Assembly: GCA_949358305.1 (NCBI GenBank)
Contig: OX442322.1
Location: 6,200,001-6,264,000 of the forward strand
From: Strigamia acuminata
Lineage: Eukaryota; Arthropoda; Chilopoda; Geophilomorpha; Linotaeniidae
Length of the DNA: 64,000 bases
Direction of reading: 5' to 3'
Of the stretch, positions 18,692 through 30,396 are shown piece after piece (the stretch's first letter is position 1; every line of letters starts with the position of its first letter). Both the position numbers and the translations under genes were made by a program. The notes under the pieces are model-generated. The model worked only from the letters and a program-made list of their open reading frames with translations. It was not told the origin of the DNA and searched no databases.

Positions 18692-21592
18692 ATGCAGAAA
18701 GCGGCCAACTCGAACAGTTTAATTCCGGTTCTCGGTGTCGACAATTATGAACAATGGCGATTGTCGATGCAATTTCTTTTGAAATCGGAAGGGCTCTGGA
18801 GGCACGTGACGGAGGACAAGGAAGCGGAACATATTGCCACGTTAATGCCCAAAGAATTGGACAGATTTATGGTCAAAAAGGATAAAGCGTTAGGTCACAT
18901 CTATATTCATGTGAGCCCCGCCAAGCGCACTGTTTTGGAAACCTGTAACACGCCAAAGGAGGCGTGGGACAAGTTGGCGAAAACCTACGCACCCAGCTCT
19001 AGAGCCCGTCAAGCGGCGATGCGCTGGGAGTTTCTCAGCCTCCAACTCCAACCTGGCGAAGATATGCCGGACTTTATTGCCCGCGTCGATAATTACGTGC
19101 GGCAACTAAGCGATGTCAACGAGATTATTAGCCCGGTTCACCACGCATACCAGTATTTGAAGTGTCTGCCGCCCGAATATGCTCAGGCAACATTCGCCAT
19201 ATACCACTGGCCGGATCCCCAATTCACGCCGAAGGATGTCGCCGAGCAGCTGATTTCCGAGCACATGCGGCTCAAATCCATCGGGTTACTCGGAACGAGC
19301 CAATCATCAGCTCACGCGTCTATGAAGGGACAATTCCGGCCCCGAAATAAATCCGGACCTCGTGATATCTCGACAGTGAAGTGTTTTAATTGCGATCAGC
19401 TCGGACATTACGCGAACCGATGTCCACGTCCGCCCCGTCAACAACAGGGACAACCTACGGTTTCACTCCAACGTAATTCTCGGAGCAAGAGTCGCCGGCG
19501 CAACAAGAACGCTGCTGCGAAGGCCAACAACGCGCGTCCCCGAGAAAGCTCGCATCCACACCGAGAGGGGACATATTTTGTCAATGCGCCGCAGGTTATC
19601 CAACGTCCAGTCGCTCATTTTATGCAATCCAATGAGTGGATTCTGGATTGCGGCGCTACAGATCACGTATCTCACGTGCGTGCCGGTTTCACCGAGTTCA
19701 CCGATGTCATTCCATTCGACATCGAGTTGGGACAGGGAAAGTCCCAAGTGACGGGAAAAGGAACGGTTTGTTTGCTAATGGCGATCGATAAGACCCGATG
19801 CACCGTGAACTTAACAAACGTCCTTTACGCGCCGAATTTCGAGGCAAACTTGATTTCGGTTTCGAAGATAGACAAGGCGCGACATCACATCCACATTTTC
19901 AATAGTGAGATACATGTTTACCAATCGGACATTCGCAGCCCTCTTATCCGTGCAAAGGAGAGAGGAGGTCTTTATTATGTGGACGGTTTGTGTTCGAATC
20001 CGACATTTGCGACAACGGTTTCTCCCACTGTACAACCGACTCCAACGCTACCGCCGCAAATGTACGTGACAACAGAAGAGGATTTTATTAACATTCCCAA
20101 ACCGAAGAAGGGAAAAGGACAGCAAAGAGAAATTACGGATTTTCGGATTGAAATTCCGCTAGTTGAACCCGTGAAGCAAATTCCCGTCCAACAAGCTCCC
20201 ATTCCAACCAATCCGACTCCTCCTCCTATCCCTACTCAAATCCACAACAATTTGACCACCCCTCCTTCCTATGCGAGTGCCCTACAGTCAATCCCAACGG
20301 CAACTCCTATTGCAATTCCAAATGCAAATTCCTTTCCTCCCCTCGGCAACCCGTCTCAACCGAAAAAGAAGGTCATCGCCAATCCAGCCTCCGTCAAGGA
20401 CGCCACCGGCTTATGGCATAGCCGTCTAGGCCACCTTCATACGAATGGAATGAAGCTATTGGCCGCGAACGACCAAGTTTACGGAATGTCACCAGGGGAA
20501 GTGAGCAGGGAATTGGCCTGCAACGACTGCAGAATAGCCAAATCGACAAAAGCTTCTCATAAGCCTGATCCTAATCCCTCGACTACGAAGCCTTTGGACC
20601 TTCTCCACATGGATATTTGGGGGCCAGCCCCAGTTCCATCGTTTGGAGGAGCACGTTTCGTCCTTACCGTCATCGACGACGCAACACGCTATTGCTGGAT
20701 TATACCGCTAGCCCAGAAATCGCAGGTTTTCGCAACCTTTAAGGACTTCGTCGCTCGAGTTGAGAGAATCCAGGACACTCAAATAAAAGCAATTCGGACT
20801 GATCGAGGCGGAGAGTTTATGTCAAACGAGTTTCTCCGATATCTCCAAGACAAGGGCATCCAAGGTCAACGAACAAACCCGTCATCACCACAGATGAACG
20901 GCACGGCCGAGCGCATAAACCGGACAATGGCCGACAACTTTCGTGCAGTCTTATCCGAAACCAAGTTGCCGGAGGCGCTCTGGGCCGAGCTAGCGGTCAC
21001 GTTTGCCTACATTAAGAATCGGAGCCCTCATTCTCGACTTAATAATCAGGTCCCGTACATCCTTTGGCGACAGAGAGCCCTTTCGTTACGACATCTACGA
21101 AAAGTCGGTTCCAAGTGCTGGGTGCACTACACCGCACCAGGCCGCAAGAAGCTGGATCCGCGGGCCTGGGAGGGATATTTAGTCGGCTACGCTTCAGGGA
21201 CCCGTGGATACAGAATTTGGAACCCAACTGACAACCAAGTCTACGAATGTATTCACGTTAAGATCGATGAGCGGCAGTCGTATCGGAAATCCATCAAAAT
21301 TTCGACGCAGCAGCCGCAACAATCGTTTACTGGTCCCGGACAGCAAACCGTTACATTTGATGATAACCTACATTACCATCAGTGGCCGAAGGGATCTGAT
21401 TCCGAGGCGTCAGAACATTCTGCGAACGATTCCAAACGTGTGTCGACGGCATCTGCTTCGATGCACACGCCTCTGGCTTTTCCGCACATCCACATACCAC
21501 CACCGACAACTCCGGAACGGGCATTGCTGGATTTATGTGCGACATTACCTCCAGGTTCTGCGTCTCTTCGTCAATCCCATCACATTTCGTAT
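18692..21592 (+). CDS. gag-pol: Copia-A gag-pol, N-terminal part (gag, protease, integrase)
   Basis: 967 codons up to the Gypsy-B insertion. Order: Copia gag (VDNYEQWRLSMQFLLK, then WDKLAKTYAPSSRARQ) at about residues 1-215; CCHC knuckle CFNCDQLGHYANRC at 231-244; aspartic protease with WILDCGATDH near 316-325 (DCG rather than the usual DSG); a proline-rich spacer; GAG-pre-integrase (LWHSRLGHLHT, then CNDCRIAKS); integrase core with LLHMDIWGP, IRTDRGGEF and NGTAERINRTM as D, D, E; and the integrase C-terminal region (GYRIWNPTDNQ). The frame is intact to the codon adjoining the GTAT duplication and resumes at 35598. Start: the first ATG after a long leader. Confidence 0.95.
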
Positions 21593-23181
21593 TGTGACGG
21601 TTACACTGTCATACACTTTGTTAGTATAGGACGATTACTTCACCAATAGATGGCGCTGATACGTTTTAGCGGTAATTTCAAATTTCGACAATTTTTGAGT
21701 GAATAAAATATAAATTACTATTTATATTTTATTCCACTGCAACTTTAGACACTTTTAAATACTTTTGGATGTTTAAATACTAGTTGATTTATTTGTCACA
21801 TAATTCTATTGAATTATGTGCAAACTCTACACCTGGTGAAGTCACCCCCCATCACCCACTGTGAGTTGGACTCCTTTTGGATTATAGTCAAAGGGACTTA
21901 ATCCAAAATGTGTCCTGCGTATCCAGTTCCTGTAGTGGACCTAGTAGAAGACTATGTCCTGAGTATCCACTTCCTATGATCTGGGATTGGATGGATTTGG
22001 CTGCCCAGTGATCCCATTGGATCACTGAACAGCTATTCTCCTCACCGAGTATATATCCCCCTGCAAAACGGATATAGCTCGCTCTTGTTCTGTTTTGTTT
22101 GATACTGATATTACTTGAGCACATACTATACTTCTCTGCGTTCCGACAATCCGTTGTAGAAATACTTTGTATTTAGTGTAAGTATCTAGAGTGGGTAGAA
22201 GACTCACAGACACACTTCCCGCCTCTTCATGCCAACATTCCGTTGTAGAAATGTAGTAACTAGAGTGGAGAGATTCACAGACACATTTAAGTGTAGTATC
22301 TAGAGTGGGGTACAACCCACAGACACACTCCCTCCAGCTTCATGCCAACATTCCGTTGTAGAATGTAGAATCTAGAGTGGAGTAAAATTCACAGACGCAT
22401 TGGTAATGTAGAATCTAGAGTGGAGTATTTATATTTCACAGACGCATTATCAGAGTAATCGACGCGGAGTAATTTCCCGGTTACTCTCCCGCCAGCCAGA
22501 ACCGAGTGGAGTAATTTTCCGGCGATGGATAACCTTTCCTGCGAAATACTTCGATTCATTTCGTTGTTGGTTTGATGGAACATTTAAGTCTGACTTAAAT
22601 GTTGATTGCACTCGGGGCAAAAATAGCTCGGCGCTATTTTAATTATTTCTTTATTTTTATAGTTATTTATCCAGTTTCGCGAACACAATATCATGTTTAA
22701 TTCAATGGAATTTACATGAATATTTATTCCAATTGTTTCATCATTCTTATGATCGCGCTGTATAATTATTAACAATATAATAATTATACGTGTGATGATT
22801 GTGCCAAAGTCAACCGCACCTCTCGGATATAACACACCCAAGCCTAACCATTACACACCATTTTAGAACCAATCCAGGACCATTTGGAAGCCCGAACCAT
22901 ACTCAGACGACATCTTTTACGTCACCGTAATAAGAAAGTTACATATTCTTATTACACGACTGAAAACCGCAAGTGATATTATTTCAGGGCTTTTGCCAAC
23001 CCATTGTATATTTAACATAAGTTATTTAGCCATTTGTAGGCATAGGTTTTATATAAGTCTTCCATTCGTAATAAATTGTCACATGATTTGAGAAATCACA
23101 AGCCTCCGTACTTTTACACTTTCACACGAGTTCTCGCTCTAATTGTTAAGCAATTTGTATCTCGCCAAGTCAATCGTCACA
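21593..23181 (+). repeat. Gypsy-B 5' LTR
   Basis: 1589 bp, TGTGACGGTT to CAATCGTCACA. At 22130-22450 there are about five copies of a degenerate module built from ATCTAGAGTGG followed by CACAGAC(A/G)CA, spaced 45-90 bp apart, which may be regulatory repeats. TATA-like sequences lie at 22048 (GTATATAT) and 23049 (TATATAAG), the latter 20 bp before an AATAAA at 23070. Confidence 0.95.
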
Positions 23182-24070
23182 CGTGGAGGTCCCACCGAGA
23201 TAGGTTGCATTTTTATTGAAGTGAACTCTGTGATCAAGTGTAAAATTGAAAAATGAATTTCTTGATTATTTTATGTAGATATTATAATTAGAAATTTCCG
23301 ATTTTTCTCTATAAATCTACTATGAAATATCCATTTGTTTTCAAAAAATTCTCATTATCTTTTGGAAATATCTGAATTCGAATTTTTGGATTATTTTGAA
23401 AAAACTCATTATAAATCCGAATTTCATACAAAAAAAAAAAAAAAAATCTATTTTGATTTTGTTGAGTTTCCCAGAATATTCGACTATATTCTGGAAAAAT
23501 TCGAAACCTTGAATTTCGATCAAAAAACGAATTTGACTACAAATCCTGCTGACTGAAAAATAAAAAGTTAAAACATTTTATTTTGCTGGTTAAAAAACTT
23601 GACCAAGTTTCCATTGTTCTGTTCAACGTTTTGGATTATTATTTTAATCTTTGACGAAGTAAAGAATGTGACAAAGAGAGCCACTCACGATGCAGCTCGG
23701 AGTAGGTCATCCAGATGTGACATTGTTGAGAATTTCGGATTAGAAATTATCAGGAATTTTTCAACATCGCCAATCACAGCAGACTGTCTTGACAAAGGAG
23801 ATTTTCCGGAAGCTAGTTTGACAACCAATATTCAGCCACACTTGCTTTTCGACAGTGCGACCATCCAGTTGTGCCTTTGTGACCAGTGCCCGTTTGGACC
23901 ATTCTTGACCACGCAACAGGACAGTTTTTCCCGAAGCCACTTCAGTTTCAGCAGCTAAGGTTGTATTTTTTCAAATTATTTCTTAGTTTAATATTAAGCG
24001 TGTTACATTTACGCTAGTTCAGTTAAAATTTTATAATTTTTTCTTTTGTACGTGTGTTTCTTTGAGTATT
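23182..24070 (+). other. Gypsy-B primer-binding site and leader
   Basis: Two bases after the LTR comes TGGAGGTCCCACCGAGAT (23184-23201), an 18-base complement of the tRNA-Gln 3' end including CCA. The rest is an AT-rich leader with a poly-A run near 23430. A short open frame at 23599-23958 shows no recognisable domain and I do not call it a gene. Confidence 0.8.
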
Positions 24071-26119
24071 ATGGCCCGTAGACCTGTAAGAGTTCGTGGA
24101 ACACGAGGAAATCGTGGAGCACGACGACGTGGTGGTATGTGTGAAACACCAAGAGGAATTGTGGAGTCTGATTCAGAAAGCCAGGGGGAAGAAAATGTTC
24201 CTAGAGACGTTTCCAACCCAGGTAGTTCTCGAACAGATCCACTATCAGTCCCGCATGATTTAGAGGTTTACTGTCGCCATTACCAATTGGAAGTGACGCA
24301 GTTTTCCTCTTTGTGTGAAGCTCAACAATACACGGCGAATAATCATCACGAGAGAAATCGTGTAATTACTCCCGATGTAGTTGTAACCAACGAACGAAGT
24401 GTTTCTGTAGATCGAACTGGCCCTCGTTCACCGGCCACATATCGCTACCAGCAATTACCTGGATGGCGAATGAATGTTGCTCGTGACGACAATGGGCAGT
24501 TAAATTCTTCACTATCTGTTCAACCTTCGATTCAGTTACCAGCTAGTTCTTGGCGATCGAATTCAGCCGAAAGAATGGGAAATTCCGGACAAGGAAATAT
24601 TTCTGCGCCAATTTCCCGAAATTTGCCAAGTGCGACGGCAGTAAATAATAATTTACCCGCTCCCACTAGAAATTTGAACGATTCTTTCAGAATTCCACAG
24701 CCTCGAACTAATCTGTCGATCCAACCAAGGGGGAGAAATGAAAATTATCGAAATTTTCAATCTCACGCCCAATCTGATGGAGATTTTAGGAATTATAGGA
24801 ATTCCCGCTCTCAAGGTGGACGAGCCCCGCCGAGAAACCAACGTTTTCCCGGAGCTCCAGGTGATCCACGTGACTCCGATCCTAACTCGAGTAGTGACGA
24901 ATCTCACGCTGGTAGAGGGGGAAATTATAACAATAATTTCCACCGACGAAATAATTCGCGTTCTCCACCGCCACCTGATAGACATCAAAATTTTCAAGGA
25001 GAGCCAAATCCGCCACCCAGAGACCAAGAAAGTCGGTCTACACCCAATTCGAACTCTGCTTCTAATTTGTCGGACGAAAATGTAAAACAAATTATTCAGG
25101 GTTTAGTTGGTCAAATCCGAAGTCCGAGTAATCCCAGTCAGAATTTTGGAAAAGGAATCGAGATTCCTATTTTTGACGGGAAACAGACAGAGGTTGCGCG
25201 ATTCCTTGAAATCGTCAAAGCTGTCGCACTCGGGAAAGGCATCCCTTTAGACGACATGGTACACACTGCTGTACCTGGACGACTATTAGGCCATGCACAA
25301 CGTTGGTTCCATAAGCAACGCCATACTTTTAACAGTTGGCGAACTTTCGAAGCCTCTTTTCTCGATTGTTTCGATCTCGTTCCACTTACAAGAGAAAGGC
25401 GACTTCTTAATGTAAAACAACGAGCCGACGAGTCACTTTATAGTTTTCTTCTGCGTTATACGCAAGAACAAGGTGAAGTGCCGCCAGGTGATAAAACTGG
25501 ACGTGCGCAATTATTCGACAATTTAACTCAAGAAAGTTTCACGGCGTTATGTACACAAGGAATGTATGGTGACTTTACAGTAGATGACATTCTACAATAT
25601 GTAGGAGCAAATCGCTCTAAGTTTGAAAGTTCTCAACTTGCAGCAAAATTGGAGTACGATAATCGAGAGAGTCATCCTACTCCAAAAGTTCACGAAAAAT
25701 CTAAGATTTTTCCATCCAAAACTTCACTACGTTTGACACAAACGCAAGATGAGGTTGAAGATGAAGACGAGTCGGAAAATGACGACTCAACTGACGATGG
25801 TTCAATGGAGCGATTATTTGCCGCCCAGTATGAAAAGACTACTGGAAAATGCTTTTTCTGTCACGAGCCTGGACATTTTAAAAGAGAATGTCCCGTTCTT
25901 GCTAAAAAATTAGCAGGGAAAGCAGACTCGTTAAACTCAAATAAAAGATTTAACCACTCTGCTCCCAACCCCGAGTTTAAACGACCCAAACAAAATTGGG
26001 TTACGTCAGAAACTTTAGACTCCAAATTTACTGACTTCCAGAAAAACATGGTTGACCTGTTAATTAAGCATTTACCAGCAGCCACGGATTCAGTCACTCC
26101 CGACGAGACAAAAAACTGA
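24071..26119 (+). CDS. gag: Gypsy-B gag polyprotein
   Basis: 682 codons from the ATG at 24071. The N-terminus is very basic (RRPVRVRGTRGNRGARRRGG). A long low-complexity region rich in N, R, S and P follows, to about residue 340. Next is a retrotransposon gag capsid domain (FDGKQTEVARFLEIVKAVAL, then RWFHKQRHTFNSWRTFEASF). There is one CCHC knuckle, CFFCHEPGHFKREC, near residues 597-610. The frame ends immediately after the heptamer A AAA AAC. It is homologous to the Gypsy-C gag at 58161-60337, which carries two lesions while this copy has none. Confidence 0.92.
   Translation: MARRPVRVRGTRGNRGARRRGGMCETPRGIVESDSESQGEENVPRDVSNPGSSRTDPLSVPHDLEVYCRHYQLEVTQFSSLCEAQQYTANNHHERNRVITPDVVVTNERSVSVDRTGPRSPATYRYQQLPGWRMNVARDDNGQLNSSLSVQPSIQLPASSWRSNSAERMGNSGQGNISAPISRNLPSATAVNNNLPAPTRNLNDSFRIPQPRTNLSIQPRGRNENYRNFQSHAQSDGDFRNYRNSRSQGGRAPPRNQRFPGAPGDPRDSDPNSSSDESHAGRGGNYNNNFHRRNNSRSPPPPDRHQNFQGEPNPPPRDQESRSTPNSNSASNLSDENVKQIIQGLVGQIRSPSNPSQNFGKGIEIPIFDGKQTEVARFLEIVKAVALGKGIPLDDMVHTAVPGRLLGHAQRWFHKQRHTFNSWRTFEASFLDCFDLVPLTRERRLLNVKQRADESLYSFLLRYTQEQGEVPPGDKTGRAQLFDNLTQESFTALCTQGMYGDFTVDDILQYVGANRSKFESSQLAAKLEYDNRESHPTPKVHEKSKIFPSKTSLRLTQTQDEVEDEDESENDDSTDDGSMERLFAAQYEKTTGKCFFCHEPGHFKRECPVLAKKLAGKADSLNSNKRFNHSAPNPEFKRPKQNWVTSETLDSKFTDFQKNMVDLLIKHLPAATDSVTPDETKN
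26110..26119 (+). promoter_or_regulatory. -1 ribosomal frameshift site at the end of Gypsy-B gag
   Basis: Heptamer A AAA AAC (26110-26116), in the gag frame, directly followed by the gag stop TGA. Slipping back one base enters the pol frame at 26116, which is open for more than 3.5 kb. Gypsy-C has the same arrangement at 60328-60337. Confidence 0.85.
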
Positions 26120-29100
26120 TTCAGGGGGTTGTTCAAATTGCCCAACCCCCGCCTAACGAATTGTTTCCTCTCTCGGAATTGTCAAATGATTTATTTTCAC
26201 GAAAAGATGAATTTAAATTAAGACATAAGCCTAGTCACCTCACAGTGCCATATGTCGACGATTCGAAGAATAAACCACCCTCGTTGGTCATTTCTTACGA
26301 AGCAGTGCCTGTCTGTCGGAAAGCTAGTAGTTCCACTGGCGGTGTCGATGAAAATTTAAAAGTCATGACAGACCAACTAGAAAATTTGAGTATTTTTAGT
26401 GGAAGCTGGAATGCACCGAAAAAACCACTTGTACCTAAGGTTTTCAAGTTAAGAAAACTTCTTAAACTTGAAAAATGGAACAAGAAAGAACGAAAGGTAT
26501 TTTTTGGCAAACTTTGCAATAGCAAATTAATTAACGGTGGCAAAGATGATCCGCGTATGAATATCCAAATTGGAGGTTTGGATTACAATGCACTAATGGA
26601 CTCTGGAGCCACCCAATGTTTTATTGGAGTACAACTCCTTTCAAACACAGAAATTCCGGTGGAATTCATACAAGAATGTCCCCGCGGAATGCGTGTCTGC
26701 GCAGTCGGAATAGATCACCGACCTATCGGCCAAGTTTGTCTTTGTGTCAAATGGGCAGATAAAAAGAGAGTTACGCCTATGACCTTCATAATTCTACACA
26801 AGAATGTATGTGGATTAATTTTGGGCCACAATTTTATGCGTAGAACTGGAGTCAACTTAAATCCAAAACGAGCAGTGTTCACCTGTGATGACATGCCCGG
26901 ATGGACAGCCCCGTACGAGACCATTGAACTTAACTGTTGCTTAGCAAACATTAAGACTTTGGGTCTCCAAGGTGAAGGAACTCCCACTTCACCTGACTGG
27001 GCAGAAAAACTTGTCGAAGGCTGCAACAGCTCGGCGGAAGAAAAACAATTACTCGTAAACGTTCTTTTGAAATTAAAAAACGTATTTCGAGATCAATTGG
27101 GCTGCACGAAGGTGGCCAAGCACAGCATCAAGTTTAAACCTGGTGCTACTTGGAAACACCAGCCGTATAGAATGTACAACCCGGCCAAGAAGGCCATTAT
27201 GACGGAATTGGTCGAGGAGTTAGAGGCTGATGGGTTAATCGAACCTGCCACTGGCCCTTATATAAGTCACCCCGTCATAGTAGCTAAACCCGGCGGGAAG
27301 TATCGATTATGTATCGACTACCGCTGGTTGAATGCGATCACAGAAGTTGATGCAATTCAAATGCCAAGTATTGACCTATTAATTCACCATACTAATCAGG
27401 CCAAGTACTTTACATCCATTGATTTAACTAAAGGTTATCATCAAATGGAAATGGAGGAGGAGGATACGAGCAAAACTGCTTTTTACACCCCAAAAGGCAA
27501 ATTTCAATTCAAGAGATTGCCATTTGGTCTTTGTAATGCACCTAGCTCTTTTCAACACCTCATGACTACCGTACTGGGTGACTCTTTATATAAACACGCT
27601 CTGGTCTACTTAGACGATATAATTATTTTTTCCGACACATGGGAAAATCATTTATTACATATTAAAGACGTACTTGAGAAGTTAGATGCCGCAAATCTAA
27701 CTATCAATAAAGACAAGTCAAAATTTGGTCGAACATCATTACGATTTTTAGGCCATTTAATTTCGGAGGGATCTCTTCTTCCAGACCCTGACAAAGTCTC
27801 GGCTGTAAGGAATTTTCCCAAACCGACTTGTTCTAAAGACATTCAAAGATTTGTAGGACTTGCGAATTTTTTCCGAAAATTCATTCCTAACATCGCAAAT
27901 ATTGCTCGTCCATTGACCAATATTATGCATGATCAAGCAAAGTTTGTGTGGGATGATCCACAAACAACTGCATTCGAAACTATCAAAGATATTTTGTGTG
28001 ACAAGGACCAAGCCCTTCTTCACATGCCAGATATGAATAAACCTTTTGTCATTTTGACAGATGCTTCTCATTCAGGCTTGGGTGCAGTACTCTGTCAAGA
28101 CGTAGAATTATTCTGTGAAAAGAAACAGAAATTAATAATGGTCCCGAAAGCAGTCGCGTACGCCAGTCGAGTGTTACACGGGGCCGAAGTAAGGTATTCT
28201 ACGCCGGAATTGGAGTGTTTGGCTGTTGTATGGGCAATCGAAAGATTTCGCCCATATATTGAATACACGACCTTCACTCTCGAGTCCGATGCTAAGGCCC
28301 TTAGCTGGTTGATGAGTACGCCGGAACCATCGGGAAGGTTTGGTCGTTGGGCCGTCAAAATACAATGTGGCGCGTTTAAAATTATTTTTAGACGCGGCGC
28401 AATGAACCAAGTAGCGGACGCATTGTCACGCGCCCCACTGTCTGCACTAGACACTCCGGATTACGATTATATCGAACCAGAGGAAATCACCCATTTCTAT
28501 CCAACTTGGAATGGAAACAGGTGTGCATCTTTACAAGTGACGGAGACTGAGCGCAAACATTTTCTCACAAATGTTGGCCTTAGTTTGGATTTTTTCTCAG
28601 AATCATATAATCCAGTTAGATTTCATGATTCTGGAGAAAAGGGGGAAGAAGAAGGATGTACGAGAGAAAATTGCAGACATATAGATGTCCACAATTGTAA
28701 TCACGAAAATGTACACACTGCGCTAACAGATATCCTAAAAGTAGTTCCGCCGACGCGAGACGAAATTATCGAAGCGCAGCTTAAAGATCCAGCATGTAGT
28801 AAAATCCTTGTTTACCTAAAAGGAGACGAAAAATTAAAAAATCGTATCACGGATAAACATTGGTTAAATGCGATTCGTGGCTACACTCTCGACGAACCGG
28901 AAGAAAATAAAGGTGTTATGCTAATTTATTTTGCTCCGACCGATGAGGAGGAGTTAAACGACTCCGGCAACGGGTTTAAGGCGGTAATTCCACGCTCTCT
29001 TGTGAGACGTGCATTATTCGCATGCCATGGCCACCCACTTACAGGACATGCCGGCATGAGCAAAACCCTAGATAGAGCAAAAAAGATGTATTTCTGGCCT

Positions 29101-30396
29101 AGAATGAGCAAAGACACTCGAAACTACGTTCGCAGTTGCACTCATTGCCAACAATACAAACCTAGTCAACACCAAAAGCATCGGGCAAGCTATACACCCC
29201 ACAACATGACCAACCCGTGGGAGACTGTAAGCATTGACCTGATGGGACCAAAACCAGCCGGTCGTTCACAATTAAAATGGATTTTAGTAATCATTGATAA
29301 TTGTACAAAATGGATTGAAGTCTTCCCACTAGCGACTGCATCAAGTGAATGCATCGTTAATAAAATGAGCGAAGTTTTCCACCGTTGGGGATATCCAAAA
29401 AAGATAATCTCCGACAACGGCAAACAATTTGTGTCGACAATATTTAATGATTTTTGTCGAAAAAATCACGTAGATATTGCTCACATTAGCCCATATCACG
29501 CTGCCGCTAATATTACAGAGCGGGCTAACAGGACTTTAAAAATGATGTTAGCTTTATACTCGGACATTCACTCCCACTGGCCAAAATATTTAAATTCTTT
29601 TGCTTTTGCGATGCGCACCGCTAAGTCCGAGGCAACAAATTGTTCTCCGATGATTCTTAATACCGGAAGAATCGTTCCTTTGCCATTTGACCCGCGTATT
29701 ACTTAACACGCTATCAAATTCGACAAAGAGAACCCCGAAGCCTATGTCTATAGTATTTTAGACGTAATTAGACGTGCACACGGCGAAATGCATCGAAAAA
29801 TTCAATCGAATTACGAAAAGCATGATCGACTACATAAAGACAAATATTATATTTGTCAATTCGCCAAAGGAGATCTCGTGTGGAAAGCCACACATATTTT
29901 ATCGAATAAAGATAAAGGGATTTCGGCAGGATTCGCTGAGAAACGTGATGGACCTTGGGAAATTACGGCTGTTCTCGGCGGAGGTTCCTACACACTACGG
30001 AAGCTTTCTGATAACACGAAAGCACAAGCGATCAACATACAGGATTTAATGCCTTATATCCCAAGTTACCCGATTGAGGAATGGACATTAGATCAGAAAG
30101 TCGGCACCAACGAGTCACACCCGACTCCAGATTGGATGGCAGGTCAAGTTGTTAATTCTCCAGAATTAATAAATGAACCTGTGTCCATGGAAACAGAGGA
30201 TTTAGTTGAAGAGAAAGAGGAGGAAACTCCTCAGATTTCTTCTAAAGAGGACGAAACTCCTCAAAATCCATCTAAAAAGAGGAAAAGATTTCCATCTCCC
30301 GTTCGACAGTCTAAACGAAGACCCAAGCCGAACACAAAATACGTGACCGATTTTGTACAACTCATAAATTGTTTAAAACAAGTCAATTTGGGTTAG
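26116..30396 (+). pseudogene. pol: Gypsy-B pol (protease, RT, RNase H, integrase) with one TAA
   Basis: About 1427 codons in the -1 frame of gag. Protease active site LMDSGATQC; RT with LCIDYRWLNAIT and YLDDIIIF; RNase H ILTDASHSGLGAVL and QVADALSRAP; integrase zinc finger HGHPLTGHAG, then CTHCQQYK; core with SIDLMGP, SDNGKQFV and ITERANRTLK. The C-terminal part (30396 end) has an RDGPWEI module and a basic tail (KKRKRFPSPVRQSKRRPK) that looks like a nuclear signal. The single interruption is a TAA at 29704-29706, after DPRIT. Reading continues in the same frame for 230 codons. Given the near-identical LTRs, the stop is either a very recent mutation or the copy moved in trans. Confidence 0.92.

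Noticed and set aside
21888-22841. Minus-strand frames inside the Gypsy-B LTR (also at 34300-35253)
   Set aside because: They are duplicated only because the LTR is duplicated, lack domains and overlap repeated regulatory-like motifs.
23184-23201. tRNA-Gln gene
   Set aside because: Only the 18-base complement of the 3' end is present, directly after an LTR; it is a primer site.
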